NCBI RefSeq assembly: GCF_002197685.1
Contig: NZ_NBBI01000001.1
Location: 434,001-498,000, forward strand
DNA from: Sphingomonas dokdonensis
Lineage (GTDB): Bacteria > Pseudomonadota > Alphaproteobacteria > Sphingomonadales > Sphingomonadaceae
Direction of reading: 5' to 3'
Length of the DNA: 64,000 nt
Below, piece after piece: positions 50,027-58,861 of this stretch. Below the pieces are notes generated by a model. That model was not told where the DNA came from, ran no database searches, and saw only the letters and a list, made by a program, of their open reading frames with translations. Numbering within the stretch: the stretch's first letter is position 1; each line of letters opens with the position of its first letter. The translations under genes were made by a program, and so were the position numbers.

Positions 50027-51484
50027 GTGAGCGCGGATACCCTGGAACGCAGCACCGTCACGGTCGATTTCGCCGGCCCCTACGCATTGTCGATCGACGG
50101 CAAGCTGGTCGAGACCAACAAGAGCTTCGACGTCTTCAACCCGGCGACCAATGCGGTGCTGGCGCAGGCGCCCGAAGGCACGGCCGAGCATATGGAAGCG
50201 GCGATCGCGGCAGCGAAGCGCGCATTCCCGGCCTGGTCGGCGATGGACGCCGACGCGCGCGGCGCGCTGATCGAGCGCTATGCCGACGCGCTGGAGGCGC
50301 ACAAGGAGGAGCTGATCACGCTTCTTACGCAGGAACAGGGCAAGCCGCGCCACTCGATGGCGACGGGCGAGGTCGAGGCGGCGATCCACTGGGTACGGGA
50401 GGTCGGCAAGCGGCGCCTGCCGGTTGAGGTGATCGAGGATACCGACGAGCATGTCGTGGAGGTGCACCATACGCCGCTCGGCGTCGTCGGTGCCATCACG
50501 CCGTGGAACTTCCCGGTGCTGCTCGGCCTGTGGAAGGTCGCGCCATGCCTCGTCACCGGCAACACCATGGTGATGAAGCCGTCGCCGTACACGCCGCTGT
50601 GCACGTTGCGTTTCGGCGAGATCGCGCAGCAGATATTCCCGGCCGGTGTGCTCAACATCGTGTCGGGCGGTAACGACCTCGGCCAGCAGATGACCGAGCA
50701 TCCCGACATCGCCAAGATCAGCTTCACCGGCTCCACCGCGACCGGCAAGAAGGTAATGGCATCGGGTTCGACCAACCTGAAGCGGATCACGCTTGAACTG
50801 GGCGGCAACGATGCCGCGATCGTGCTGGCGGACGCCGATTGGCAGCCGCTGATCCCGACCCTGTTCTGGGCGGCGTTCGGCAATTCGGGCCAATGGTGCA
50901 TCGCGTCCAAGCGCTTGTACGTCCACCGCTCGATCCACGCGGCATTCGTGAAGGCGTTCGTGGATTATGCCAAGGACGTGAAGGTCGGCGACGGCATGGA
51001 CCCGGCAACGGGCCTCGGGCCGATCCAGAACAAGATGCAGTTCGGCAAGCTGAAGGACCTGTTCGCCGACGTGAAGGCGAACGGCTATGCCGTGCCGCTG
51101 GGCGGCGAGATCGACGAAAGCCTCGCGGGCAATTTCGTGCCCGTCACCATCGTCGACAATCCGCCGGAGGACAGCCGCATCGTCAAGGAGGAGCCGTTCG
51201 GCCCGATCCTGCCGATCATCGCGTTCGACGATGTGGAGGAGGTGATCGCGAAGGCGAACGACAGCCCGTTCGGCCTCGCCGGTTCGGTATGGGGGCGTGA
51301 TCGCGATGCGGCGATCGCGGTCGCCAAGCGGCTGGAGACGGGCACCGTTTGGGTGAACGAGATTCACATTCACGGCATCGACGTGCCGTTCGGCGGGCAC
51401 AAGCAGTCGGGCATGGGCGTGGAAAACGGTCAGGAGGGTCTGGCCGAATTTACCAACACCAAGACGTACATGTTCAAGAAATAA
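50027..51484 (+). CDS. NAD(P)-dependent aldehyde dehydrogenase (second)
   Basis: A 485-residue aldehyde dehydrogenase only distantly like the first. Motifs: ITPWNFPVLLGLWKVAPCL, FTGSTATGKKVM, LELGGNDAAIVLADADW, catalytic Cys in GNSGQWCIASKRLYVH, and KEEPFGPILPIIAFDD. The start is GTG 50027 after TAGGAGA. The presence of two different aldehyde dehydrogenases in one operon suggests two aldehyde intermediates or different chain forms. Confidence 0.93.
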   Translation: MSADTLERSTVTVDFAGPYALSIDGKLVETNKSFDVFNPATNAVLAQAPEGTAEHMEAAIAAAKRAFPAWSAMDADARGALIERYADALEAHKEELITLLTQEQGKPRHSMATGEVEAAIHWVREVGKRRLPVEVIEDTDEHVVEVHHTPLGVVGAITPWNFPVLLGLWKVAPCLVTGNTMVMKPSPYTPLCTLRFGEIAQQIFPAGVLNIVSGGNDLGQQMTEHPDIAKISFTGSTATGKKVMASGSTNLKRITLELGGNDAAIVLADADWQPLIPTLFWAAFGNSGQWCIASKRLYVHRSIHAAFVKAFVDYAKDVKVGDGMDPATGLGPIQNKMQFGKLKDLFADVKANGYAVPLGGEIDESLAGNFVPVTIVDNPPEDSRIVKEEPFGPILPIIAFDDVEEVIAKANDSPFGLAGSVWGRDRDAAIAVAKRLETGTVWVNEIHIHGIDVPFGGHKQSGMGVENGQEGLAEFTNTKTYMFKK

Positions 51485-51565
51485 GGCGGAGCGGCGCCCT
51501 TCCGCGGGAAAAGGGCGCCATCCGACGTGCCACGAACGATTGTCAAACGGGGAGGGACGGGAGCC

Positions 51566-52708
51566 ATGCGCCCGCTCGAAGGGATCACTGTTGTCAGCCT
51601 GGAACATGCGATCGCCGCGCCATTTGCGACGCGGCAGCTCGCCGACCTTGGCGCACGCGTCATCAAGGTGGAGCGGCCGGGTGCCGGCGATTTCGCCCGC
51701 GCCTATGACGAGCGGGTGAACGGCCTTGCCTCGCACTTCGTATGGACCAACCGGTCGAAGGAGAGCGTGGCGCTCGACCTGAAGAGCGAAGATGGTGTGG
51801 AGGCGCTGCGTCGGCTGGTCGCCAAGGCCGACGTGCTGGTGCAGAATCTGGCGCCGGGTGCGACCGCGCGCATGGGCTTCGACGCCGCGACGCTGGCGGA
51901 ACGGCATCCGGGGCTGATCCTGTGCGAAATTTCCGGCTTCGGTCAGAACGGGCCGGATCGCGATCGCAAGGCGTACGACTTGCTGATCCAGGCCGAATCG
52001 GGATTCCTCTCGGTGACGGGCACGCCCGACGAGGTGGTGAAGGCGGGCTGCTCGATCGCGGACATCGCGGCTGGCATGTATGCCTATACCAACATTCTTG
52101 CCGCGCTGATCGAGCGGGGGCGGACCGGCAAGGGCCGCCATATCGACGTATCGATGCTCGAGGCGATGGCCGAGTGGATGAGCTTTCCGCTATATTATGC
52201 CTTTGACGGCGCGCCGCAGCCGCCGCGCACTGGCGCGGCGCACGCCACCATTTACCCCTACGGGCCATTCGAAACGGCCGACGGCGTGGTGCTGTTCGGC
52301 ATCCAGAACGAGCGGGAGTGGACGTCGTTCTGCGACAACGTTCTTCGCATGCCGACGCTGGCCGCCAATCCGTTGTTCGCGACCAATTCCGCACGCTCGA
52401 CGAACCGGGCGGCACTCGCCGAAACGATTACTGCGGTGTTGGGTAAGCAGCCGACAACGGAGGTGGTTGCGGCGTTGGACTCGGCGAGGATCGCCAATGC
52501 TGCCGTGAACCAGATGGCCGACCTGTGGTCTCACCGCCAATTGGCTGCTCGTCAGCGGTGGCGCGAGGTGCAGACGCAGGCCGGCGCTGTTCCTGCGCTG
52601 CTGCCGCCGGGACAGACCGACGCTCGCATGGATCCGGTGCCCAGCCCCGGTGAACATACCGCACGCGTCTTGGCTGAGATCGGGATGTCGCCGCCCCCTA
52701 AAGCTTGA
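51566..52708 (+). CDS. CaiB/BaiF-family CoA-transferase
   Basis: A 380-residue class III CoA-transferase. PLEGITVVSLEHAIAAPFATRQLADLGARVIKVE at the N-terminus (read across 3-36) is diagnostic, followed by RSKESVALDLKSEDG, GFGQNGPDRDRKAYDLLIQAESG (with the catalytic Asp, about residue 158) and GKGRHIDVSMLEAM. I chose ATG 51566 after GGGACGGGAG; GTG 51527 would add 13 residues. It probably activates the carboxylic acid made by the aldehyde dehydrogenases to its CoA ester. Confidence 0.92.
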   Translation: MRPLEGITVVSLEHAIAAPFATRQLADLGARVIKVERPGAGDFARAYDERVNGLASHFVWTNRSKESVALDLKSEDGVEALRRLVAKADVLVQNLAPGATARMGFDAATLAERHPGLILCEISGFGQNGPDRDRKAYDLLIQAESGFLSVTGTPDEVVKAGCSIADIAAGMYAYTNILAALIERGRTGKGRHIDVSMLEAMAEWMSFPLYYAFDGAPQPPRTGAAHATIYPYGPFETADGVVLFGIQNEREWTSFCDNVLRMPTLAANPLFATNSARSTNRAALAETITAVLGKQPTTEVVAALDSARIANAAVNQMADLWSHRQLAARQRWREVQTQAGAVPALLPPGQTDARMDPVPSPGEHTARVLAEIGMSPPPKA

Positions 52709-52710
52709 TC

Positions 52711-52732
52711 GCAGGTGCATTAGCGCACCTGC
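52711..52732 (+). terminator. Hairpin after the CoA-transferase gene (weak terminator)
   Basis: Perfect stem GCAGGTGC/GCACCTGC with six-base loop starts two bases after the stop codon. No T-run follows, so intrinsic termination is uncertain. Confidence 0.4.
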
Positions 52733-52974
52733 TGCAATGCCGCGCTGCGGCAGCGTCTTGCCGAGATCAGCAAGCTGGCCGCGTCAGTTAATGGCGCGGC
52801 CAAAAGTGTGCTGTTTGCGGCCGGAACGGTAGCATTGCACCGTTGTAAGAGGCTGCCACTTGGCCCCCTCAATCACCAATTTGGACGTTCTGGCACTGCA
52901 GCACACAGGTGCTTGCAACGCAGCATAGGGAAGTACAGCTTACGGTTGCGTATAACTACTTAAGCTTACCGCTC

Positions 52975-52989
52975 CGGACATGATGTCCG
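52975..52989. promoter_or_regulatory. Dyad CGGACAT-G-ATGTCCG (candidate operator)
   Basis: Perfect 7-base arms around a central G, about 213 bases before the TonB receptor start. The form suits a TetR-type dimer, and a TetR gene follows the receptor gene, but binding is not shown. Confidence 0.4.
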
Positions 52990-53201
52990 CTTCTACAAAT
53001 CCCATTAAATGAATGAGATTCGCTGCTTAGGGAAAAGCTGTTTGTAGCAGTTGGTCACGTACCATTTCGACTTTGACGGATACGTCCATAATATTGTCAT
53101 TATTGTGGCTTGACGGCGCGGCATCGGCGGCGCAGCTTTGGATTGCAAAACGAAAACCGTAGACTGGTTCAAGCCGGCACGGTCCTTTGGGGAGGATTGC
53201 A

Positions 53202-56174
53202 ATGCATAAAACCAGCTTGCTTGGCGCAACTGCAATGGCGCTCGTTGCGCTCTCGCCGCAACTAGCGGCGGCGCAGTCCGCCCCAGCAGATGCAACGGCA
53301 ACACAGGGCGCACAGCCGGCGCAAACAGAAACTACTACCCAATCGTCGAACAACGTAGGATATGCTGCGGACATCATCGTCACGGCGCAGCGCCAATCGC
53401 AAACGCTGCAGGAAGTGCCGATCGCGGTAAGTGCATTTTCCGCTGCTGCGCTCGAAGCGCAACAGATCGACAATGCTTCCGATCTTCAGTTGACCTTGCC
53501 CAACGTCACCTTTTCGAAAGGTAACTTCTCAGGGGCGAGCTTTACCATCCGCGGTATTGGCGATCTGTGCGTCGGCATTTCCTGCGACGCGGCGACTGCT
53601 ATTCACCTGAACGGCTCGCCGCTGCTGGCCACCCGCATTTTCGAAACGGAATATTTCGATCTCGAACGCGTCGAGGTGCTCCGCGGTCCGCAAGGCACGC
53701 TGTTCGGGCGTTCGGCATCCTCGGGCGTGGTGAACTTCATCACGGCCAAGCCGCGGACCGATCGTTTCGCCGCCTCAGGCGAGGCGGAATACGGCAATTA
53801 CAACTCGATACGCGGCAAGGCGATGATCAACGTGCCGCTGGGCGACACGCTCGCAGTGCGCTTGGCGGGCTTCTACTTGAATCGCGACGGTTACACGCTG
53901 AACACCTTCAACAACAGCCGCATCGACGGCCGCGACATGTACTCTGTGCGCGGGTCCATCCGTTGGGAGCCCTCGATCGACACCTCCGTCGATTTTCTGG
54001 CGTCTTACTTCAAGGAAAACGACGATCGCCTCCGTATTCAGAAGCAATTGTGCCAGACCGATCCGACCGGTGTGCTTGGGTGCTTGAACAATCGCCGTGA
54101 CGGAGGGCGAACCAACACCAACTCCACTTTCACCGGCACGCTGGGTAGCCGCGAGTTCCTGTCGATCGCCTTTGCCAGCCCAGCACTCGGCAATGCCTTC
54201 GGCCTGGGCAGCCTTTACGGGCAGGACGGCTATGCGGGAAACCCGGTGCTGAACGATCCGCGTGAAGTATTTACCGCGTTCACGCCGACCTACAAGACGG
54301 ATGAACTGACGCTGCAGGGGCGGATCGAGCATAATTTCGGGCCGATGAAGGCGCAACTGACCGGCTTCTACCATGAAACGACGGTTGACTCGTCACAGGA
54401 TTATAACCTTGGCGTCAGCAATCGCTCCCTAATTCAGCCGACCCTCAACACGCTGTCGGCAGCCGCGGCAGGCGCGTTGCCCGGGCTTCCGGCGGCCTAT
54501 TTCCAGCCGATCGCACGCGCGCTGATTCCGAACGGCCCGCAGGGCGATCTGTGCACCTCATTGCCGGAGAAATCGGGTTTGGGGGTCTACGGCGGGTTCA
54601 GCCGCTGCGGACCGATACCGAGTGCCTATGATCGCTCGGTTCAACGGACGCGGGATTGGTCAGCCGAGGCGATCATTTCCTCTGATTTCGACGGGATTTT
54701 CAACTTCCTGCTCGGCGGCATTTACGTCGATGCCAAGGTTCGGGACGGCGACTATTATGTCAACGCGTTCGCGATCGACTACGTGGCCGGTATTCTCGGA
54801 ACGATCGGTGCACTGGGTGCCGGGCGAGCACCCGAGTTCTCCGCGACGCCTTTCTTCCGCAGCAACACCGACCTGTTCCGGCTCAAATCATACGGTATCT
54901 TCGGCGAAACCTACTTCGACTTTTCGGACAAGCTGAAGCTGACGCTCGGCGCACGGTACAATAACGATAAGAAGTTCGTTCGCTCTCGCTCGACCCTGGC
55001 AAGCTTTGGCGTACCGTACACACAGACCGGTAGCGCATTCGATGCGCCGCGCGCTGCGCTGTACGACGCTGATCCGGTGATTGCGGATATCCAGCCCTAT
55101 GCGGTGCGTGAACGTACGTTTGACGAGATTACCGGACGCGCCGTGGTCGATTACAAGATCACTGATGACAATCTACTCTACGCGTCTTATTCACGCGGCT
55201 ACAAATCGGGTGGCTTCAATCCGCCGGTGCAGGTGCCCGGCCTGACAGTTCCCGACGCTTTCCAGCCAGAGATCATCAATGCGTTCGAGATCGGATCGAA
55301 AAATACGTTCGCCGATGGGGCACTGACGCTCAATCTTACTGGCTTCTATTACAAGTACAAGGGCCTGCAACTCAGCAGAATTGTGGCAAGAACGTCGATC
55401 AACGATAATATCGATGCCGATATCTGGGGCGTCGAGCTGGAATCCATCGTTCGACCCGGTCCTGGCTGGGCCATCAACTTCGGTGCAAGCTACCTGAACA
55501 CAAAGGTGACGTCGGACGCACCGTTCATCAATCAGCGGGACGTCTCCGGGGGTAATCCGAATACCGTCATCATCAAAGACATCGGAAACGGATCGAACTG
55601 CGTTGTCCGTGCCAATGCCGGAGGTCCGGCCACAGCGCAGGCTTTTGTTGCCGGGGTCAACTCGGCGCTCGGCCTGCGCGGGCCCGCGGCATTCCCGGGC
55701 GACGCTAATCTGGGTGCGGCAACCGGCGCGTTCGGCCTTTGCTCGGTGCTGACCGGCGCATCCGCTGGTACCGCCGGCGCAATTACGGTGCTGGAAGGGA
55801 TCGGGGTCAGCCTGAAGGGCAATGAATTGCCGCAGGCACCCGTGGTCAAGTTCTCGGCCGGTGTCCAGAAGACGTTCGACTTTGCGAACGGTATGAGCCT
55901 GGTTCCCCGTGCCGACCTCACCTACACCGGGGATAGTTACGGCAACATCTTCAACGGTCGGATTAATCGTATCGAGGGTTACGAGCAGGTGAATGCCCAG
56001 ATTCAGCTGAACGGCATGGATCAACGCTGGTTCGTCCGAGGCTTCATCCAGAACCTGTTCGACAACAATGCGACAACGGGTCTTTACCTGACCGATCAAT
56101 CTTCGGGCCTGTTTACCAACATTTTCACGTTGGAACCGCGGCGGTATGGTATCGCAGCGGGGTTCAAGTTCTGA
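53202..56174 (+). CDS. TonB-dependent receptor (large, sphingomonad type)
   Basis: A 990-residue outer-membrane receptor. Signal peptide ends near residue 24 (SPQLAAAQ). TonB-box-like DIIVTAQRQSQTLQEVPIAV follows, then the plug (TLPNVTFSKGNFSGASFTIRG, RVEVLRGPQGTLFGRSASSG) and a barrel ending in RRYGIAAGFKF. Loops with Cys pairs (GDLCVGISCDAA; RKQLCQTD-like region) occur. I chose ATG 53202 after GGGGAGG. It stands after the alcohol catabolic operon and may import the substrate of that pathway or another compound. Confidence 0.92.
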   Translation: MHKTSLLGATAMALVALSPQLAAAQSAPADATATQGAQPAQTETTTQSSNNVGYAADIIVTAQRQSQTLQEVPIAVSAFSAAALEAQQIDNASDLQLTLPNVTFSKGNFSGASFTIRGIGDLCVGISCDAATAIHLNGSPLLATRIFETEYFDLERVEVLRGPQGTLFGRSASSGVVNFITAKPRTDRFAASGEAEYGNYNSIRGKAMINVPLGDTLAVRLAGFYLNRDGYTLNTFNNSRIDGRDMYSVRGSIRWEPSIDTSVDFLASYFKENDDRLRIQKQLCQTDPTGVLGCLNNRRDGGRTNTNSTFTGTLGSREFLSIAFASPALGNAFGLGSLYGQDGYAGNPVLNDPREVFTAFTPTYKTDELTLQGRIEHNFGPMKAQLTGFYHETTVDSSQDYNLGVSNRSLIQPTLNTLSAAAAGALPGLPAAYFQPIARALIPNGPQGDLCTSLPEKSGLGVYGGFSRCGPIPSAYDRSVQRTRDWSAEAIISSDFDGIFNFLLGGIYVDAKVRDGDYYVNAFAIDYVAGILGTIGALGAGRAPEFSATPFFRSNTDLFRLKSYGIFGETYFDFSDKLKLTLGARYNNDKKFVRSRSTLASFGVPYTQTGSAFDAPRAALYDADPVIADIQPYAVRERTFDEITGRAVVDYKITDDNLLYASYSRGYKSGGFNPPVQVPGLTVPDAFQPEIINAFEIGSKNTFADGALTLNLTGFYYKYKGLQLSRIVARTSINDNIDADIWGVELESIVRPGPGWAINFGASYLNTKVTSDAPFINQRDVSGGNPNTVIIKDIGNGSNCVVRANAGGPATAQAFVAGVNSALGLRGPAAFPGDANLGAATGAFGLCSVLTGASAGTAGAITVLEGIGVSLKGNELPQAPVVKFSAGVQKTFDFANGMSLVPRADLTYTGDSYGNIFNGRINRIEGYEQVNAQIQLNGMDQRWFVRGFIQNLFDNNATTGLYLTDQSSGLFTNIFTLEPRRYGIAAGFKF

Positions 56175-56182
56175 AGACCATC

Positions 56183-56213
56183 AAGGCCGGCCTGCGATCG
56201 CAAGCCGGCCTTT
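56183..56213 (+). terminator. Intrinsic terminator after the TonB receptor gene
   Basis: Outer stem AAGGCCGGC/GCCGGCCTT (9 pairs) and inner palindrome TGCGATCGCA form a nearly perfect 30-base hairpin, followed by TTT. It starts nine bases after the stop codon. Confidence 0.75.
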
Positions 56214-56412
56214 CCGACAGCGGGACGGCTGTGCGGGGCTTTGATCGTACCCGTCATGGAGCGTGGCAGTAGCAGCGCGACGCGGGTAGTCGACATACAG
56301 GCGTGAAACCTCGTCCGAGACTTCGCGCAACGCGAGCCCCCACGCTGACCTCGACGTGTCAATATGTGCCCCGCGCTGTCGCGGCGCAGCGGGCCTGCAA
56401 ATCGGGGCTGGC

Positions 56413-57129
56413 ATGACCAAGACGGATAAACGCTCCTCGCCACATCATCCGATGGCGAAGCAGCACAATGCAACCATGGATCGGATCCTGGATGCTGCCG
56501 AAGAGCTTTTCTCACAACGCGGCATCGATCAGGTGATGCTTAAAGACGTTGCGGAGCACGTCGGCGTTCACAGCTCGCTCCTGCGCTATTACGTGCGTGA
56601 CAAGCAGGATCTTTTCCATGCCGTGCTCGATCAGCGCACACCGCTGACCAGTGAGCGCCGGCTGGCAGCCTTGAACCGTTATGAGCAGGAACATGCGGGC
56701 GATCTGACGATCGAGGGCGTCTTGCATGCGTACCTCGACGCCGAACCCGCGAACGGGCGATTGGACGACCGGGGCTGGCGCCACTTTGGCGCGCTCGGAG
56801 CGCGAGTAACCGCCGCTCGCACCGGCGGAGAGGCGTTGCTCGATGCCTATTTCGAACCGGTGATGGTGCGGCTGATCTGCCTGCTGAGAAAAGCGCAGCC
56901 TTCGTGTCGAACAGAAGACATATTGTGGAGCTGCCACTTTCTTTCCGGGGCGCTCGCCATCACGCTCGCGGGCGTCAGGCGAAGCGGCGCCAAAACGAAT
57001 AACAACTGCTTCAACTATGATCTGCCCGACGCCAAAAATCGCCTGATAGCAGTGGCTGCGGCTGGGCTGCGCGATGCTCACCTCAGCCGCAACGGTGCGC
57101 GCGCGACTCCACGTCGTTCAGCAGGCTGA
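56413..57129 (+). CDS. TetR-family transcriptional regulator
   Basis: A 238-residue TetR-type repressor. N-terminal helix-turn-helix (MDRILDAAEELFSQRGIDQVM, LKDVAEHVGVHSSLLRYYV) and an all-helical ligand domain with a TetR_C-like end (DILWSCHFLSGALAITLAG). I chose ATG 56413 with GGGG upstream; the frame extends to 56356. It follows the TonB receptor gene on the same strand but behind a terminator, so it is transcribed separately. It probably controls neighbouring uptake or catabolic genes. Confidence 0.87.
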   Translation: MTKTDKRSSPHHPMAKQHNATMDRILDAAEELFSQRGIDQVMLKDVAEHVGVHSSLLRYYVRDKQDLFHAVLDQRTPLTSERRLAALNRYEQEHAGDLTIEGVLHAYLDAEPANGRLDDRGWRHFGALGARVTAARTGGEALLDAYFEPVMVRLICLLRKAQPSCRTEDILWSCHFLSGALAITLAGVRRSGAKTNNNCFNYDLPDAKNRLIAVAAAGLRDAHLSRNGARATPRRSAG

Positions 57130-57136
57130 CCAGCCA

Positions 57137-57163
57137 GCGCCGATGCGCTGCAAGCATCGGTGC
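57137..57163. terminator. Hairpin between convergent TetR and PhoD-like genes
   Basis: A 10-pair stem (57137-57146 with 57154-57163, one G-U pair) and 7-base loop lies between the two convergent stop codons. There is no T-run, so it is a probable but weak terminator. Confidence 0.45.
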
Positions 57164-57184
57164 CGGCCCCGCAGCACCTATACT

Positions 57185-58849
57185 TCAGGTAAGAGCTGTA
57201 CGGGACCCTGCAACAAGTTCGTGGCGGGACGCGATGCGCCGCTCGAACGGTTTGGCGAAGATCGTGGAAACGGCAATATGCTCCGCGACCATCCGCTCAG
57301 GGGTTAGGCGAACAAGCGTATAGCCCTTCATGTTCTGATCGCAGAACACCACTTCGCGGTTCGTCGCGGCAAGGGTGGCGCCAAGCCCCGGCAAAATCGA
57401 GCCGTAGGAGGGGCTTGTGATGGCAGTGGCTCCAAACTCTGTCGCGACCAGCGCGCCGGCATCGTCATAAAGGTTGTTCGTCCAGGCCGCATGGCTGTCG
57501 CCCGACAGCACGATCGGCTGCGTGCGAGCCCGGCGGAAATTGGCGTACAGGCGCGCCCGGGCGGCGGGATATCCGTCCCACGCGTCGAGGTTGAACGGCA
57601 GGCCCGCGCGATAGCTCAGAACCGCCTGCTGCATCCTGTCGCGGAATGCCGCCGGAAGGCCCGCCAGCATCGCCGCGAGCTTCCCGCCATCGTCAATTTG
57701 CTCGGGATCGGGGCCTGCGACGCGCGCCATGATCACCTGATTGCCCAAGAGCTGCCATGGCTTGCCGGCCTGAACCGAGCGGGCGAGAACATCTTCTAGC
57801 CAGCGTTGCTGTTCCCCGCCGAGCAGCTCGCGGTCGGGCCGGGCACGTTGCGCCAGCGCCGCGCCGAACTGCTCCGGACCGGGCGCGCTGCCTTTCGGTG
57901 CGACCTGTTCGGATCGGGCGAGGAGCCGCGTCTCCATCATCGCCAGCGTCGCAAGGTTGCCGAACTCGAAGCTGCGGTAGATCGCTGCCCGCCCGAGCTT
58001 GCGCCGGGACTCGCGGATCGGCATCCATTCGAAATACGCCTGCATCGCGACAGCCTTGCGTACCTCCCAGCTGCCCTCGGTCGTGGGATCATGATTTTCC
58101 GCACCGCCGACCCAGCCGTCGTTGGCGACCTCGTGATCGTCCCACACGCAGATGAACGCCGCGCGCGCGTGCGCCGCCTGCATATCGGGATCATTTTTCA
58201 CCTGAGCGTGGCGGCGGCGATAATCCGCCAGTGAGACGATCTCATGCGGGGGATCAGGCAGGCGGCCGAGCTTCTTGCCGATGTCGCCGCCATATCCCTC
58301 GGCACCGTATTCGTAGATGTAATCGCCCAGGTGAACGACCGCATCGATCCGATCCAGCGCCGCGATGTCAGCATAAGCGTTGAAGAGCCCGCCGGGGAAC
58401 AGCTGGCACGAGACGGCGGCTAGCACCACGTCCTCTACCGCGCCGACGGGCAAGGTGCGAAAGCGACCTGTTGGTGACCGCTGTCCTGCCGGCGTGGTGA
58501 ACCAGAACCAGTAATCGTGTCCTGCCTGAAGCCCCGTCGCCTCCACCTTCGCGGTATGGTCTGCGGCAGCGCGCGCGAGAACGCGGCCGCTTTTCACCGG
58601 CTTGCCCTCTGCGGAGGTCGCGACGTGCCATGTCAGTGCCACCTCGTCGATCGGCTGCGCGGGGGTCACGCGGGTCCATAGCACGGCACCGTCCGCCGCC
58701 GGATCACCACTCGCCACGCCATGCTCGAATGCCGATGCTGGCGTTTCCTGCGCCTCCAGCGTGGCGGGCAGCGCAAGCGCTGCTCCGCTGCCGATCAGTG
58801 CCAAGGCGCCACGCCGCCCCATCACCGCTTTGCCTGTTTTTTCCGTCAT
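57185..58849 (-). CDS. PhoD-like alkaline phosphatase D family protein
   Basis: A 554-residue Tat-exported phosphodiesterase or phosphatase. Twin-Arg signal (GRRGALALIGSGAALALPA), N-terminal Fn3-like domain (FEHGVASGDPAADGAVLWTRV), metallophosphatase domain with DRIDAVVHLGDYIYEYG, VWDDHEVANDGW and VLSGDSHAAWTNNLYDDA. These match the PhoD metal-binding sites. It lies 12 bases after the TonB receptor gene and probably shares its transcript. It would release phosphate from organic phosphates; a link to the receptor is likely. Confidence 0.92.
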   Translation of the reverse strand: MTEKTGKAVMGRRGALALIGSGAALALPATLEAQETPASAFEHGVASGDPAADGAVLWTRVTPAQPIDEVALTWHVATSAEGKPVKSGRVLARAAADHTAKVEATGLQAGHDYWFWFTTPAGQRSPTGRFRTLPVGAVEDVVLAAVSCQLFPGGLFNAYADIAALDRIDAVVHLGDYIYEYGAEGYGGDIGKKLGRLPDPPHEIVSLADYRRRHAQVKNDPDMQAAHARAAFICVWDDHEVANDGWVGGAENHDPTTEGSWEVRKAVAMQAYFEWMPIRESRRKLGRAAIYRSFEFGNLATLAMMETRLLARSEQVAPKGSAPGPEQFGAALAQRARPDRELLGGEQQRWLEDVLARSVQAGKPWQLLGNQVIMARVAGPDPEQIDDGGKLAAMLAGLPAAFRDRMQQAVLSYRAGLPFNLDAWDGYPAARARLYANFRRARTQPIVLSGDSHAAWTNNLYDDAGALVATEFGATAITSPSYGSILPGLGATLAATNREVVFCDQNMKGYTLVRLTPERMVAEHIAVSTIFAKPFERRIASRHELVAGSRTALT

Positions 58850-58861
58850 CAGTCGATCCGA

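Larger units (their letters stand above)
52709..53201. other. Intergenic region before the large TonB receptor gene
   Basis: These 493 bases contain no credible gene. The first third holds the hairpin after the CoA-transferase gene and G/C-rich sequence; the remainder becomes AT-rich, as a promoter region does. A 15-base dyad (52975-52989) is listed separately. Confidence 0.55.

Noticed and set aside
49907..52141. Long minus-strand open frame of 744 codons
   Set aside because: It lies opposite the alcohol dehydrogenase, second aldehyde dehydrogenase and CoA-transferase genes; its translation is Arg/His/Asp-rich without any family motif. It is a high-GC shadow.
43002..56174. Polyethylene glycol degradation (peg) operon
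   Set aside because: A GMC enzyme, aldehyde dehydrogenase and TonB receptor are present, but the acyl-CoA ligase, permease and AraC regulator of peg operons are missing and the order differs, so the name is not justified.
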